Shown: piece by piece, positions 46,344 through 58,051 of the stretch
Numbering within the stretch: the stretch's first letter is position 1
How the letters are laid out: each line of letters starts with the position of its first letter
NCBI GenBank assembly: GCA_036924085.1
Contig: JAVGWX010000004.1
Coordinates: 10,287,416 to 10,351,415 of the forward strand
Direction of reading: 5' to 3'
Source of the DNA: Ariolimax columbianus
Lineage: Eukaryota; Mollusca; Gastropoda; Stylommatophora; Arionidae
DNA: 64,000 nt
The notes under the pieces: generated by a model
Told to the model about the DNA's origin: nothing
Database searches by the model: none
The model's input: the letters and a program-made list of their open reading frames with translations, nothing else
Program-made: the position numbers and the translations under genes

Positions 46344-46410
46344 GCGCGTGGCCGAATGGTTTCGATGCCCGCCGACAAGGAGGGCAGCGGATGAATCCCC
46401 TAAAAGGCAG
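46344..46410 (+). other. tRNA-like SINE head
   Basis: gcgtggccgaatggtttcga matches an A box region of a Ser/Leu-type tRNA, and gcggatgaatcccc is a damaged B box. It is followed by a T-run. No CCA-proximal pairing is visible; likely a SINE head or tRNA relic. Confidence 0.4.
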
Positions 46411-46885
46411 TTTTTTTTCTGTTGGGGTGAAATCAACAAACATAGCCAGCACACGACGTGGAAACAGCAGTGGCGAGGCGACCTGTAGTCGTCAGCCTTT
46501 AATACATCTCGACTACCCCAGCAATGGGGAAAATGTACGACAGTGTGTTTGTTTATATATATGTTTTTATCGACTGTATATTGGTCATATTCTTTCCGTC
46601 CTAGGAAAGATCGTGTTCTTTCTGTCTCATTCATGTAATATAATAATATATGCGATGTTGTTTCTAGAACGTTCTTCCACACACAGAAGGCGACTCAATA
46701 CCATCCACGAGTGTGCGGTGTGTGAAACATATGGTGTGCGACCCCATGAGTTCGAGGGTCTTCTACCATTGAAGAGTTGAACTGCACTAAACTACTAGTG
46801 ACCTCTCGTGACGTGCTCTCGGTGCAATGGACCTATTCTAGACTCGACCATGTACAAACTTTAACGGAAACCACGTGGCACCAAC
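46411..46885. other. unassigned DNA
   Basis: No gene or element recognised apart from a short (TA) stretch near 46550. Confidence 0.4.
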
Positions 46886-46887
46886 TA

Positions 46888-47594
46888 CGAGGCGTATTCA
46901 AATGAAACCGGACCAAACTGCAACATGTGAAGGTGAGATAACGAAAGATCTTCCGAGACCAGGTCAGGCGCATATTGTTGTGTTAACTCACGTCCGAGAC
47001 CAGGTCAGGCGCACGTTGTTGTGTTAACTCATGTCCTTCTTTAAACATCGTTGTCCAGTTCTTCACTGTTGTCTTCGACACACTTTTGTCACCATACACT
47101 GCCTGCATTCTGCGATGAATGTCGACTGGTTGAATTCCTTTTTTTTTGTTGTTGCTTTCGTCTTATTTCTCTAATCCCTAAGGCGAGGTTCGTTGCACTA
47201 CGGCTTTTAATTTTGCACCGGTCGGCCCAGTACATCCGACTTCGGCATGTATTTTATGTAAGGGTCTACTTCCTCCTGCATTTTCTAAGGGTTTGCTTTC
47301 CCGGGGTAACGGCCGGTGCTGTGATGGGGATCGAACTCAGCACCTTCTGGTTGTGAGCCGTGTCACTTAACCACTAGCCCACGCCGTCCCCATGCTAGCT
47401 TATGAACTCTGGACGAATTCCGTATTACACCCGCCATGTTTTCAACGATCTGCTGAGGAAACTGAGTCGGATGATAATGAAATTTAGCAAACTTAACAGC
47501 TGGTATGTGATGTTTACACCAGAAGTGACATCATGCGCATCGTACGTATGTTCACTTATTGCAGTTTGGTCCGGTTTCATATGAACACGCCTCG
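46888..47594 (-). mobile_element. mariner derivative with 36-bp terminal inverted repeats
   Basis: Both ends carry 36-bp inverted repeats that differ at only two positions (start cgaggcgtattcaaatgaaa; the other end reads cgaggcgtgttcatatgaaa inward). Each is followed or preceded by TA (46886-46887 and 47595-47596). The minus strand encodes only the N-terminal DNA-binding part of the transposase: GIQPVDIHRRMQAVYGDKS then KTTVKNWTTMFKEGHELTQ. Catalytic blocks are deleted. A direct duplication of about 46 bp (tccgagaccaggtcaggcgc) lies near 46957-47035. A tRNA-SINE interrupts it at 47147-47396. It is an internally deleted, non-autonomous mariner. Confidence 0.93.
47147..47396 (-). mobile_element. 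tRNA-derived SINE nested in mariner
   Basis: The minus strand starts ggcgtgggctagtggttaag (A box), then gtgctgagttcgatccccat (B box). A body follows with the shared core ccgaagtcggatgtactggg and ccgaccggtgcaaaatt, and a short aaca/aaaa tail. It is about 80 percent identical by eye to 58969-59226. It separates the mariner reading VIRNSSRVHKLA from GIQPVDIHRRM, so it inserted after the mariner. Confidence 0.92.
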
Positions 47595-47596
47595 TA

Positions 47597-47979
47597 TATA
47601 CAAGCTCGTTAAGTTTGACTATCTATTAGATGGTTTATCGAGGATTTTGAGCATTTTACAAGGAAAGTGTATGTAGGCCCTAATGCATGGCTTGGTGCTC
47701 TTGGGGTACGATGACCACCTCCCCCCCAATCCATCTGGAAACACGTCAGGGTAGAAATGGGTCGAAGACGTTTCATTTCACGAGACTGTATAGCGCATAC
47801 GTCGTCTGTGCGGCTGCTGCTTTTCTAGATGCCTTGCATAGCGTCGCTTTACAGTTCGGCCTTGTGCAGTAGCTTCCAAAGTGTCCAGTACTATTCTAAA
47901 ACATTCTAATGATCAGCGTTTCTTTGAAGCCCAATGCCTTTCTTAGCTTATGAATATAGAATTCGTGGGAAAAAGCTAG
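47597..47979. other. unassigned DNA
   Basis: No gene supported. Confidence 0.4.
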
Positions 47980-48810
47980 GACAAGGATAAGGTTAGAGAC
48001 GTGATAAGGTTAGAGACGTGATAAGGTTAGGAACATGATAAGATAATGATCAGATAAGGTTAGGGGCAGGATAAGGTTAGGGACAGGATAAGATTAGGGA
48101 CAGGATAAGATTAGGGACAGGATAAGATTAGGGACAGGATAAGATTAGAGTCGTGATAAGGTTAGGAACATGATGCGATTATGATCAGATAAGGTTAGGG
48201 ACAGGATAAGGTTAGGGACAGGATAAGGTTAGAGACGTGATAAGGTTAAGAACATGATAAGATTATGATCAGATAAGGTTAGGGGCAGGATAAGGTTAGG
48301 GACAGGATAAGGTTTGAGACGTGATAAGGTTAGGAACATGATAAGATTATGATCAGATAAGGTTAGGGGCAGGATAATGTTAGGGGCAGGATAAGGTTAG
48401 GGACAGGATAAGATTAGAGACGTGATAAGGTTAGGAACATGATAAGATTATGATCAGATAAGGTTAGGGGCAGGATATGGTTAAGGGCAGGATATGGTTA
48501 AGGGCAGGATAAGGTTAGAGACGTGATAAGGTTAGGAACATGATAAGATTATGATCAGATAAGGTTAGGGGCAGGATAAGGTTAAGGGCAGGATAAGGTT
48601 AGAGACGTGATAAGGTTAGGAACATGATAAGATTATCATCAGATAAGGTTAGGGGCAGGATAAGGTTAGGGACAGGATAAGATTAGAGACGTGATACGGT
48701 TAGGAACATGAGATTATGATCAGATAAGGTTAGGGGCAGAATAAGGTTAGGGACAGGATAAGATAAGGGACAGAATAAGATTAGGGACAGGATAAGGTTA
48801 GAGCCAGGTG
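47980..48810. repeat. 17-bp minisatellite with about 85-100-bp higher-order units
   Basis: Base unit gataaggttagggacag. Variants (gaacat, ggggcag, agacgtg, gattatgatca) recur in fixed order, making a higher-order unit of five or six base units repeated about seven times. It contains the hexamer TTAGGG in many units, but only as part of the 17-mer. Confidence 0.96.
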
Positions 48811-49019
48811 AAACATAGACCAAAACCCGCACCTCACATCCACAACGTGCACATGGGACCAAGCAGCGTTAATCAGCCGAGTAATCGAGACGGAAATAGT
48901 CCGAACGACCAACGTAGAAGCATTGCATTGCACTACAGCGAGGGCACTGGTCTACCTTCTTTAGTATGCTCTGTGATCTTCTTCGTGTCTGATCATTACT
49001 CGTTTAGACTAACTCATGA

Positions 49020-49330
49020 TTCTTTAATAAATTATGCTGACATTTTTAGTCCAAATACCGGCTTCCGGTCTCTTCCAGAGGAAGTGGGCACAGGCCACAT
49101 TCTTCTCCTCAGATCTGTGTGCTGGGGGCAGTCTTGAAGTACACGAGCTGCTGCCTTATATGTCAGACCACAGTAACAGGCGGGTGGTACACATCTTGAA
49201 TGTGGTGTGCAGGTGGTGTCTCATTCTGTTGTGATCAGTTCGGAGACGAGAGCGATAACTTGGATCTTTCCTGGGGGGTTGGCAGTAACTGTCTTCTGTG
49301 TGGTATTTAGGAAGTTCTGCCTTCTCTGGG
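49020..49330 (-). pseudogene. RNase H-LINE C-terminal relic
   Basis: Minus reading: SRLRTDHNRMRHHLHTTF, then after a frameshift YCGLTYKAAARVLQDCPQHT and DLRRRMWPVPTS. These correspond to RLRTGHNRLRYHLFNK, CTCGTGKMTAEHLLQNCP and QRKHMWPSPVPT of the better copies at 34333 and 26833. No tail or TSD recognised. Confidence 0.7.
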
Positions 49331-51419
49331 GTATAAGAACAGCTCTTGGTGGACAATAATAGGTTCTCTGCTCGGGGTATCTTCGTGGACAAGAACACGT
49401 TCTCTGTCATCTGCCAAACATGGTGTTAAAGGGGATTGAAGAAAGTTTTGCTTGGGGCTAGCAACCTCATCATGTATGAACCATTGCTCTTGAAATCACC
49501 AGTGCAGACGCTAGGGTACTTTACTGCTTTAAAGTTGCCAGCCTTGGTGGTGGTCCTATGCTTCAGGTGGGTGCGGGGCGACGATATGTGCGACGTTTCT
49601 TCTACATGCATATTCTGGACGGTTACCATGGAAACAGGGTGGAGGCTTAACATACTACAAACAATGTTAGATAGGGACACTGTAATCGATGAGGAAACTA
49701 GTCGATAGAACAGTGTAGTCAATGAGGACGTTGCATGCTATAAAGATATTGTAGACGATTAGGACAGTGCAGACGATGATCCTGAAATACAGAGACTGCA
49801 CGAGTTTGAAATCAGACTTGGGACAAGCTGTGATAAGCGTATGAATGGATATGCTAGGAATGTGTACAACCTGCGGGTTACTGGAACCAGCAGTATTAAT
49901 ACTGTTCGCCATTTTCGGAAAGAGACTAAGTGTCTGTCTGTTGGAGTGATCGTATCTTCATAACTAACAGAATAAGAGTCCACAAATATCAGATGATGCA
50001 CGTTTGTTGATGAACCTAGATCTTGAGCTAGCCAGAGCACGAAGGTTGCCCATGCAACAAACCTCAGTTTGTCTACAGACGAAGTTCACATGTAAGTGAC
50101 AGAAGTGTTTCCCTCAAATATCACATGACATGGAAGACACAATTCGATTGGTTCTTGTGGAATTATGTTCTCCTTCAGTCAATACAAGTCTGAGAGAAGA
50201 CGAACGCTCGCAAATTTGTTAGCTCAAACTGCATCCTAGATGTCGCTTCTACAAGAGACGCACAAGTCACAATCAGTTGACAATCGATCGTTTGGTCGTG
50301 GACCCCTCCTGGTTGCAACGTCTTTATATACACCCACCACCCCTCCCACTGTTGACTGCTATGAATCCAGACGTCTGGTATTGCTGTCTCGAGTGTTTCC
50401 ATTGAAAATAGGTTGGATTTAATACTGAGTGCTTGATGTTTTCTTTCAAATTATCTCATATTCAACTTCCAACCAGGGTTAAAACATTTGTTCATGTAAA
50501 CAAATCTAGCAGCTATGGTTATTTCTGTAGCGGAGATTCAGTTTGATGATTCCTGTCAAATTGCTTGTCATTTATTGTTGACGTCATTCAGGGCATCGAA
50601 ACCAATCCCTTTTGTAAATAATGTAGTTACAAATGTGTTATTGATGCCATATTGGACGGGAAATTCATTAACAAAAGGAAAACAAACTATGGAAGTCAGC
50701 AAATGAGAATTGAAGCCCGCGATAAACATCTTAGTGAGCGGTGAGATACATAAACAAGCAAACAGGAATACAGGACAGATAATAAGTGCTGATAGATAAG
50801 AACGGGCACTACAGACGAGTACGGGAATGACAACTAGCACACTTCACAAAATGAGAAATATATTGACATCGGGGAAAATAACAAATAAACTAAAACAGAA
50901 TCACACGCCATTATCAAGACGCAAGTCAGTTCTTTGGCAAGTTTTGAGACTGGTTATGTTATAATATAATTATCATCACTGCACTCCGGATAGATTCATA
51001 GATTCTCAGTCTTTGTAGGAGAATGTTGAAGGGTATAAACACTGCGGTTCATTTAATTCGCCGACTTTACATACTAATGATTCGTACTCTCAGGCGCCCC
51101 TCCATGGTATACTTTGATGTCCAGCACCTACAACATGCATCTATTGCAGTGTGATCATCCAAGACATAGTCATTGTTGACCTTCAGGATGTCACCTTGTA
51201 CACAGCTAACGATTTCACAGAAAGTGTTTTCCAAGCCAACATATTAACTCCGACATGGTTGCTAATTTCAGGAAAACCTGGGCAGTATTTGGGTACAAGT
51301 CTCTGAAGGTGAAACTCGTCAATGTACACTATACACTCGTGTCGTGGTCAATCCTTCTACATCTTCCATAGCAGGATTCAGTCCCACCTCTGAGGTGAAG
51401 CAACTATTCTGAGATTGAC
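49331..51419. other. unassigned DNA, 2.1 kb
   Basis: Largest block without any recognised element. Short frames only. A loose 25-bp periodicity (gatgaggac, cagtgtag) appears at 49680-49790. If a host intron or intergenic region is present in the right half of the window, this is a candidate, but nothing proves it. Confidence 0.4.
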
Positions 51420-51532
51420 GTACATGTGTATATCTATAGTCTCAGGTGCATATCTATAATCTCAGGTGTATATCTGTAATCTCAGGTGTATATGTATAAT
51501 CTCAGGTGTATATGTATAATCTCAGGTGTGTG
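51420..51532. repeat. 20-bp minisatellite, about 5 copies
   Basis: Copies of tataatctcaggtgtatatg and variants. Confidence 0.92.
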
Positions 51533-52510
51533 CCTGCTATGCATGATGAGGTGTGTGCGCTATCCCCACGACCTGTACCATTTAGTCCCTTTTACAATAC
51601 GCTTAGCAGGTCTTACGTCTATGTGGCTGAGCAAGAAGATAGATTATCTCTTACGGTAAAAGGGACGCGGTAAAAGAGACGGAGTTCGATAATCGGTCAC
51701 AACACGTTTCAGTCTACGCAGCTGTACATATGCATCTGAAATTACAGTTAGATAAGGCACGGCGGAGAGAAAGAGGACCGTTCACATTACCTATGAACAA
51801 CTTGAACCGAGCACACAGAAGACCCTAACACATGCTCGCCGACAGCAGTATTTGTTATGGGACCGACTTCAGCGCTAGTCGACCGAGCTGACTGGAACGT
51901 GTAAGCTTTCCAACCCAGCCAGCACACGACATATGGTATTCAGGCCAAGTTCAAGAGCTAACAACGACAAGTATCCAGAGAGTGACTTCAGCATGGATAT
52001 CAAATTCTCCACTACAATTATCACGTCCACTATAATATTCACTACGATAAATGACGCACCCTCTTCTATCCATACCCACCTTCCCCTCCCTAGAATCTGT
52101 GGAGGAGAAAGGCAGACACGTTTGCATGACAGGTTTTGGCCCGATAATCTGAATTCGTACGCATTACAAGCGTAGTTCTCCGCCAAAAATATTTACAAAG
52201 TACATATTATATTCTATTTTTGTTCACAGACATGTTTTGTAACTAATTGTCTTCAGTAAATTGTCATTTATTTTATCTATTATAACAAGACATACTTGTG
52301 TCAATTGATGGAACGCATATAATAACGTTTAACAGTTACAAGGTAACATTCAGTTTGAGGGCACGTAACATGAAAATAAACAATAACACAATGATAACAA
52401 TAGTTACAAGTTAAGTAATGGTCTCCATATATATCGGATGACTTCCAGTTTTTCAAACGATCAAATGTATGTACCTATTTCCTTGTTACATTTGAAGGAA
52501 CGCTATGGTA
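51533..52510. other. unassigned DNA
   Basis: No gene supported; a plus frame at 51933-52175 is without motif. Confidence 0.4.
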
Positions 52511-54520
52511 CGTCTTTTCATTCATAAACAAGCTCCGAAGCAATTTTCTACTAAACTGCATGTCAGATCCAAATGATTTTTCGCATGCAGCCTTAGAATA
52601 TCAATGGTGCTAAAACATTGATATTATTTAGTCGATAGATGTTAAGCATTTTGCACATCGACGAATTTCTTTGAATTTTTAGGACTACTGAAAAGAAATG
52701 GCATTAATATTTTAAGATTTTACAGTACGAAGTTTTATTTCTCCTCGTATTTTGTTCATAGGCGTATCTCCTTAATGTCTTGATAGATCAATTGATTGTT
52801 TGTGTTGCCCTTTATGTACAATCGTAAAATGGCACCAATATGCAACAGTTAGTACAGCCCTTCGCTCTCCATTAGACCCCAAGGTTGTTTCACCTGCGCA
52901 GCAAATTTTATGTTGCCATGTCTGCTTATCAGTATGTCCACAAAAGATGAATCATTTCGAACCTGTTGATTCAAAGAGGTTGATAATTGTTATTGGCTGG
53001 ACAAATTGTAATCCATCTCGTTGCCGTACTGTTCATCTTCCCAGAGCACATGTTCAACACACTTCTTCCAGAACTGAATGTCTATTTTTTAAAGGTACTC
53101 GCTTGTCAACACTTCAACATCACACATTTTGAATGTTCTGTTCTGTTCGACAACTCGTCCTTTGACTTTAGCCCACATAAGCTCTATAGAGTTTAGATGC
53201 CCATGATATGCAGGTAGTGGCAGAGAAGTGTGACCGTACCCTTCAATGATTTTGTCAATATGATATATCTCTGTCTTATTTATCTTCACCACATGCTGCA
53301 ATAATCAGGCTTCAAATACGTATCGTCGACATTCACTTTTTCTTTAGCTAGCCATGTCCCAATTTGAGCTTTTGTATTTGATGCAGTTGGTACTTTGTCC
53401 TCCTCTGATACTGCATTTTGATAGGATGCATTATCCATTACTAGGCATGGTGGTCTCTCCAGAATTTGAAGCAGATCAGTCATCATCCATTCATTTCAGT
53501 TGTGGTAGTCTTTACCATCGGTACTTTTTGATTGGAAAATAAGTTCAGCGCCATGGACAAGTCCTTTTTCACTGCTTCCGGCATACATTAGTATAATGCG
53601 CTGCCCTTTGCTGCTTGGCATTTTTCTTTTCTGTTCACCGTCCACTGATTGTCATTCTTTACCATAGGTGTGACGAGCTTTGACCCAGGATTCGTCCAAG
53701 TATAAAATATAGCCTTGCCTACCCGTTCACGTATCTGTCTCAGGTAATTGCTTCTGACAGCAATTAATGTAGCTTTTCCCCATTTAATATTCCTGCTCCT
53801 TGAAGTTTTCCTCAAACTAAATCCGGCGGCTTTTATAATTTTCCCCATAGTACTTTTGGAAATTTCAATACTGCAGTCGAATTGCAATCTGAATTTTTGT
53901 CAACAGTTTCAAAATTTTCCATTTTATGACAGACCAAGCGCCAATTTCGTTCGTTTCTCTGGGTCATGAATATCGCAATATAAATGACCCATCTTAGATT
54001 CTCTGCGAGAAAACTTGTATAGTAAAAAGGTAACCTTCTGCATCGTTATAAATGTACATTTCAAACTCATTTTGAAATTGACATCAATGTAACTTTTGAA
54101 AAAGTAACTATATATCACCTTAACAAACCACAAACTATAATATCGGGATACGCCTATATCTGAACTTCAGTTTCGCTTGAATGACCTTGGTTGTTTTCCG
54201 CACTCGAAAAAGCGTCTGATTTGTGCACGAGATAATCAGGAATTTGATTTTTACTCAGCCTATTTGAATGTCAAAACATCTATTTTTAAATCAGCGCGAC
54301 TGTGTACCGTATAGATGTTAAAAATTTTGCCCATTTCACTTTGGTTGCTTTTAATATAACCTAATGAATACATTTTTCTAAATACATCAAATTTCGTAGA
54401 GGAAAAAAAATATTTACTTGGCGTCATATATATTCTAAGCCTGCATGCGAAAAATCATTTGAATCTGACATGCAGTTTACTAGAACATTACTTCTGACCT
54501 TGTTTATGAATTAAAAGACG
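52511..54520 (-). mobile_element. DNA transposon bounded by 91-bp inverted repeats
   Basis: 52511-52601 and 54430-54520 are inverted copies, 91 bp each, ungapped, with 8 mismatches by my count; both contain aactgcatgtcagat and gatttttcgcatgcag. Between them lies a DDE transposase relic on the minus strand. A second, shorter inverted pair (ggcgtatctc at 52761, and cggatacgcc-type sequence ending at 54154) is flanked on both sides by TA and fits more tightly round the transposase. Either the 91-bp arms are the real termini, or a TA-targeting element jumped into a palindromic one. Confidence 0.7.
53000..54133 (-). pseudogene. Tc1/IS630-like DDE transposase relic
   Basis: Minus order: helix-turn-helix region (STMGKIIKAAGFSLRKTSRS) and KAIFYTWTNPGSKLVTP, where DES is expected after YxD. 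PPCLVMDNASYQNAV (second Asp) and KAQIGTWLAKEKVNVDDTYL follow, then a frameshift. The last part is KINKTEIYHIDKIIEGYGHT and YHGHLNSIELMWAKVKG (catalytic Glu in SIELMW). Adjacent pieces are in different frames, with stops between them. The pattern YHxxLNPIELxWxxVK is characteristic of Tc1/IS630-type DDE transposases. Confidence 0.8.
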
Positions 54521-55554
54521 GACTAGAAGGTTCTCTAATGCTTACGGCCAGCTAAACTATGCGACACAATTAAATATAATAATATTTGCAGTAGTCCGTC
54601 AACAAGCGATAGTCTATCAGTATAAACAGTGATTATCTTATTTACAGAAGAAACGGACAAGTTGTGAAAATAAACTTGGCACATAACGGTTGTTAGTGGA
54701 AGCAAAAGTCATCGGAGATGATAGGACGGAAGTGGAGATAACACAATGTCGAGCAACAACTGCAGCGCTGTGCTGCACGTCAAATAATTAGCGTAGACGT
54801 TGGTCACAAAGATATTGGACACACAGTGTGAAAGTCACCGAATGAACTTGCATTGTTTGCCAGGAAACGGAGCATATCATATTCCAGTAATACATTAAAG
54901 TTATGTCAATATGATTTTCATCACGATCGAAAAAATCATTGCGAGTTGCATTGACATGGTCATGAACGAGGTCAAACGTACGGTGTTTGTTTGCATTTGT
55001 GTCCACTTCGATATGACCCGTGCTTGTTTAATAAATGTATCCACTTATGCTTGAACAATTTATTCACAGGTAAATACTATTTGCGTTATAAAAACTATTC
55101 CACAAGATCAAGAAAGAATATCAATAAAAGATCAATATTCAATAAACTTAAGATAAGAATGAATAAATGATGAAAATACAATGGATCATATTTTGTAAAC
55201 AGGAGAAAAACCATTAACTAAACAAATTGTTTTTTTCCATACTTATCTATTTAAAGATGAAAAATATGGTGATGTTGAAAAAAATATTTCCTCCTTAATG
55301 ATAACTTGTGACAGAAAGCCTCATTGATTCACACCACATATTTTGACAGTTTGCCCCCACTAATTCACAACACATATTGTGACAGAATGCCATATTGATG
55401 AAAATTACACCAACACAACAGCTGATTCATAAGTTGTAAGTTGTTTTGCCACGGTGTGACTGCTATTCCCATGTATATCTTCAGACAGCCCTTTATGATC
55501 GACATGAGAAGAAGCATTGTTCTCTGTTCCCAATATCTGTTTACCATTTCAGGG
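54521..55554. other. unassigned AT-rich DNA
   Basis: No gene supported. Two or three loose copies of attcacaacacatattgtga occur at 55320-55400. Confidence 0.4.
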
Positions 55555-55808
55555 CAGGTTTACTCTTTTGTGTACCCTGAAAAGGACATTAAGTGGTGGG
55601 TTGCCGTAGCTCTCCTCACATCATGAGCGTACTGATGGGTCCTCCATGTGGTTGTGCTATGCTTGGCTTCATCTGTGTGTCACCCACTACTACGTGGATC
55701 ATGTCGATACCTCACCTTGTTAGCCAGGATGCCATGAAAACAGCTCATTTCCAGGGAGGGCTATGAGGAAGCCACGCCGAGGGTCTTGGCCAGTATGTTT
55801 TGCAAGAC
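55555..55808 (-). mobile_element. Dispersed repeat A, long copy
   Basis: Aligns with 40760-41075 over its length: ccctgaaaaggacattaagt, gccgtagctctcctcacatc, ggttgtgctatgcttggctt, ccagggagggctatgagg, gagggtcttggccagtatgt. Confidence 0.88.
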
Positions 55809-56110
55809 CAGACGGTTTTCTTCCCCAATGCAGGTGTCAAAACTACATCATCAAAGGTGTCTCAGTCTCTATAGACCATACGTGCAGCAACCTGTCAGTT
55901 TTGTCCAGCTCTATCGCCTGTATTTCAACACTGTCTGCTATGACTGTAAAGGACTTTATTAAACTATATACTTAAGAAAATAATTAACATGGTAATCAGG
56001 AAGTGAAATCTTCCCACTTTTATTAGAGAGAAAGATGGGTGAGAAGAGCAACAAGGCAACGGACAGTGATTGTTTCATAAATGAAAGAGGAAATACTACA
56101 AAAGGTTATC

Positions 56111-56183
56111 TTCTTCTTCTTCTAAGTACGCTGTCAGACGTCAACTTGAATTTGTACGAAGAAAGCAGCTGTCATCCTGAGAC
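56111..56183 (-). mobile_element. 73-bp RNase H-LINE insertion with perfect TSD
   Basis: Between two perfect 15-bp copies of ctacaaaaggttatc (56096-56110 and 56184-56198) lies a 73-bp sequence equal to the extreme 3' end of the RNase H-LINE. It reads cttcttcttct, then acgctgtcagacgtcaactt, then gaaagcagctgtcatcctga. The same end is present at 26833-27131 and, on the other strand, 35640-35719. It is an extremely 5'-truncated retrotransposition event. Confidence 0.96.
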
Positions 56184-56369
56184 CTACAAAAGGTTATCAA
56201 TAACTCAGCAGAAGAAGGATCTAAACAACAGGCTAGTAATATGAAGTCATCTAACAGAAACCAAAGACAGTAACAAATGGGAGGAGTTCTAGCTTACAGT
56301 GAACATCTATCTGGACAATAAGATGATAGTGGAAGAACTAGACAGGTGTTTTTAAACTGTTATAATACA

Positions 56370-56790
56370 TCTGTCTGATCTCATACATGATTGTATGAAC
56401 ATGATATCATTTCTGATATGTGACTGCAAACGTTCTATCATTTCCTCCACATGACTGTATGAACATGATATCATTTCTGATATGTGACTGCAAACGTTCT
56501 ATCATTTCCTCCACATGACTGTATGAACATTATATCATTTCTGATATGTGACTGTAAACGTTCTATCATTTCATCCACATGACTGTATGAAAATTATATC
56601 ATTTCTGATATGTGACTGTTAACCGTTCTATCATTTCCTCCACATGACTGTATGAACATTCTATCATTTCTGATATGTGACTAAACATTCTATCATTTCC
56701 TCCATATGACTGTAAACATTCTATCATTTCTGATATGTGACTGTAAACATTCAATCATTTCTTCCATGTGACTGCAACATTATTATGTCT
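56370..56790. repeat. about 63-bp minisatellite, 6-7 copies
   Basis: Units contain tatcatttctgatatgtgac then cgttctatcatttcctccac and atgactgtatgaacat. The right-hand copies are shorter. Confidence 0.95.
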
Positions 56791-56804
56791 TATGAAACAG
56801 AGGA

Positions 56805-56890
56805 GCTGGGGGTTGAGTGGTTTGGTTAGGACACTGGCCTTCTAACCAGATGGACATGGATTCAAATTGTTACAAGGACCTAGGTTATTT
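56805..56890 (+). other. tRNA-like SINE head
   Basis: gagtggtttggttaggacac (A box region), an anticodon-arm-like ccttctaaccagatgg, and catggattcaaattgt (B box, diverged). Likely the head of an old SINE. Confidence 0.45.
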
Positions 56891-57039
56891 TTTTAAACTA
56901 AGGTTGGAGGTAGTTATATCCTAACCTGCACACAATATAGTAACTGCCACAACAAGTGGTCTATATTCCACATCCACATATTTTCCATGCAGAGCCCAAA
57001 CAATTTGGAACAAGCAATAATGAGAGCAACTTAGTTATC

Positions 57040-57155
57040 TCATGACACATTACTGCATCTCCTGTCACTGCTGATAGATGACTGCATCTCCTGTCACCGC
57101 TGATACATGACTGCATCAACACCCTGTACTTGCTGACACATGACTGCATTTATCC
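57040..57155. repeat. about 30-bp degenerate minisatellite, 4 copies
   Basis: Copies around atgactgcatctcctgtcac then tgctgata. Confidence 0.85.
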
Positions 57156-57839
57156 TAATGACTTTCTCCTTCATGGCAATATTAATGGCTGTTGATTTGT
57201 GCAGAAATTAAACTTTCAAATGTAGTGCATCTCATCTATAAATAATATTAGCTGTATCACCTCCAATATCATCAAATAGTTATACAGTATATCATTGGGC
57301 ACTCAAACACCTGTTAACAACACAACGATGCAGGCAGATTAGCAATGTAACGAGCATGGCAAGAACAACCACACACTGATAAAACTCCTCAAACAGCTCA
57401 CATGATCAGCAAACATGGAAACTTTTCTAAACAAATGACCATGGGAGGCATCCACAGAGATGCCTCCAGACGTGGCAAGCTCTAATGGTAATGACAACTT
57501 CAATCCACAAACAAGGATGGATTACAGCGCTGTTTTCTTGCTAAGAAACCAACATTCCCAATTTAACAAGGATCTGAACAGAATCCAACTCCAGCACATT
57601 CTATAGTTTCAGCGATGTAGATACCATTTACCCTCATCTTTTTGAATATCTGGCTCTATAGGAAGTTAAGATTGTTCCTTCGAGACCAGATAAATGGGAT
57701 ACTTTGCATGGTACTAAACAATAACTATCAAACATGTGCAGATACCATTACATGACATTGGGCTGAAGGTCAAGAGCCAGAGTGCTGCTGGATCCTAACA
57801 ACATCTATGAATAATAAACAAATGCATTGAAATACTCAC
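57156..57839 (-). other. probable intron of the gene starting at 58051
   Basis: No repeats or coding signs. If the exon at 57840-58051 is real, this is the first part of its first intron, read on the minus strand. No acceptor site or second exon was identified. Confidence 0.4.
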
Positions 57840-58051
57840 CTCTTTAGACTAGTAGACATATTTTTAGATGATTTCAATGATGAACTTTTTGATGCAGATG
57901 AAGAGGTAAGTGGACGTGTTGAGGAGGATGACGATGCTGCTGGTAATCCAAGATCATCCTCCTCACCAGCGGCATCATGCGACCTACTTCGCTTTCGGGA
58001 ACCGCTTCCATTTGATGTTGACGAGGTTGAAGAATTACGATCTGTAGACAT
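57840..58051 (-). CDS. putative first coding exon of a host gene, Ser-rich N terminus
   Basis: ATG at 58051-58049 (minus) with A at -3. It encodes about 70 residues: MSTDRNSSTSSTSNGSG, a basic SRKRSRSH cluster that could be a nuclear localisation signal, an acidic EEDD, then Ser-rich sequence ending KNMSTSLKR. The reading runs into a consensus splice donor, AG|GTGAGT (intron from 57839), which is why I treat it as an exon rather than a chance frame. Without splicing it would stop one codon later. A disordered, nuclear-type N terminus is the only inference the sequence allows; I do not recognise the protein. Downstream exons would lie at lower coordinates and were not found. A full-length SINE-B sits about 200 bp upstream of the ATG. 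Confidence 0.5.

Noticed and set aside
47980..48810. Interstitial telomere because of many TTAGGG hexamers
   Set aside because: The hexamer occurs only once per 17-bp unit and never in tandem.
56035..56244. Small protein-coding gene
   Set aside because: The frame is created partly by the 73-bp LINE insertion and its target duplication.
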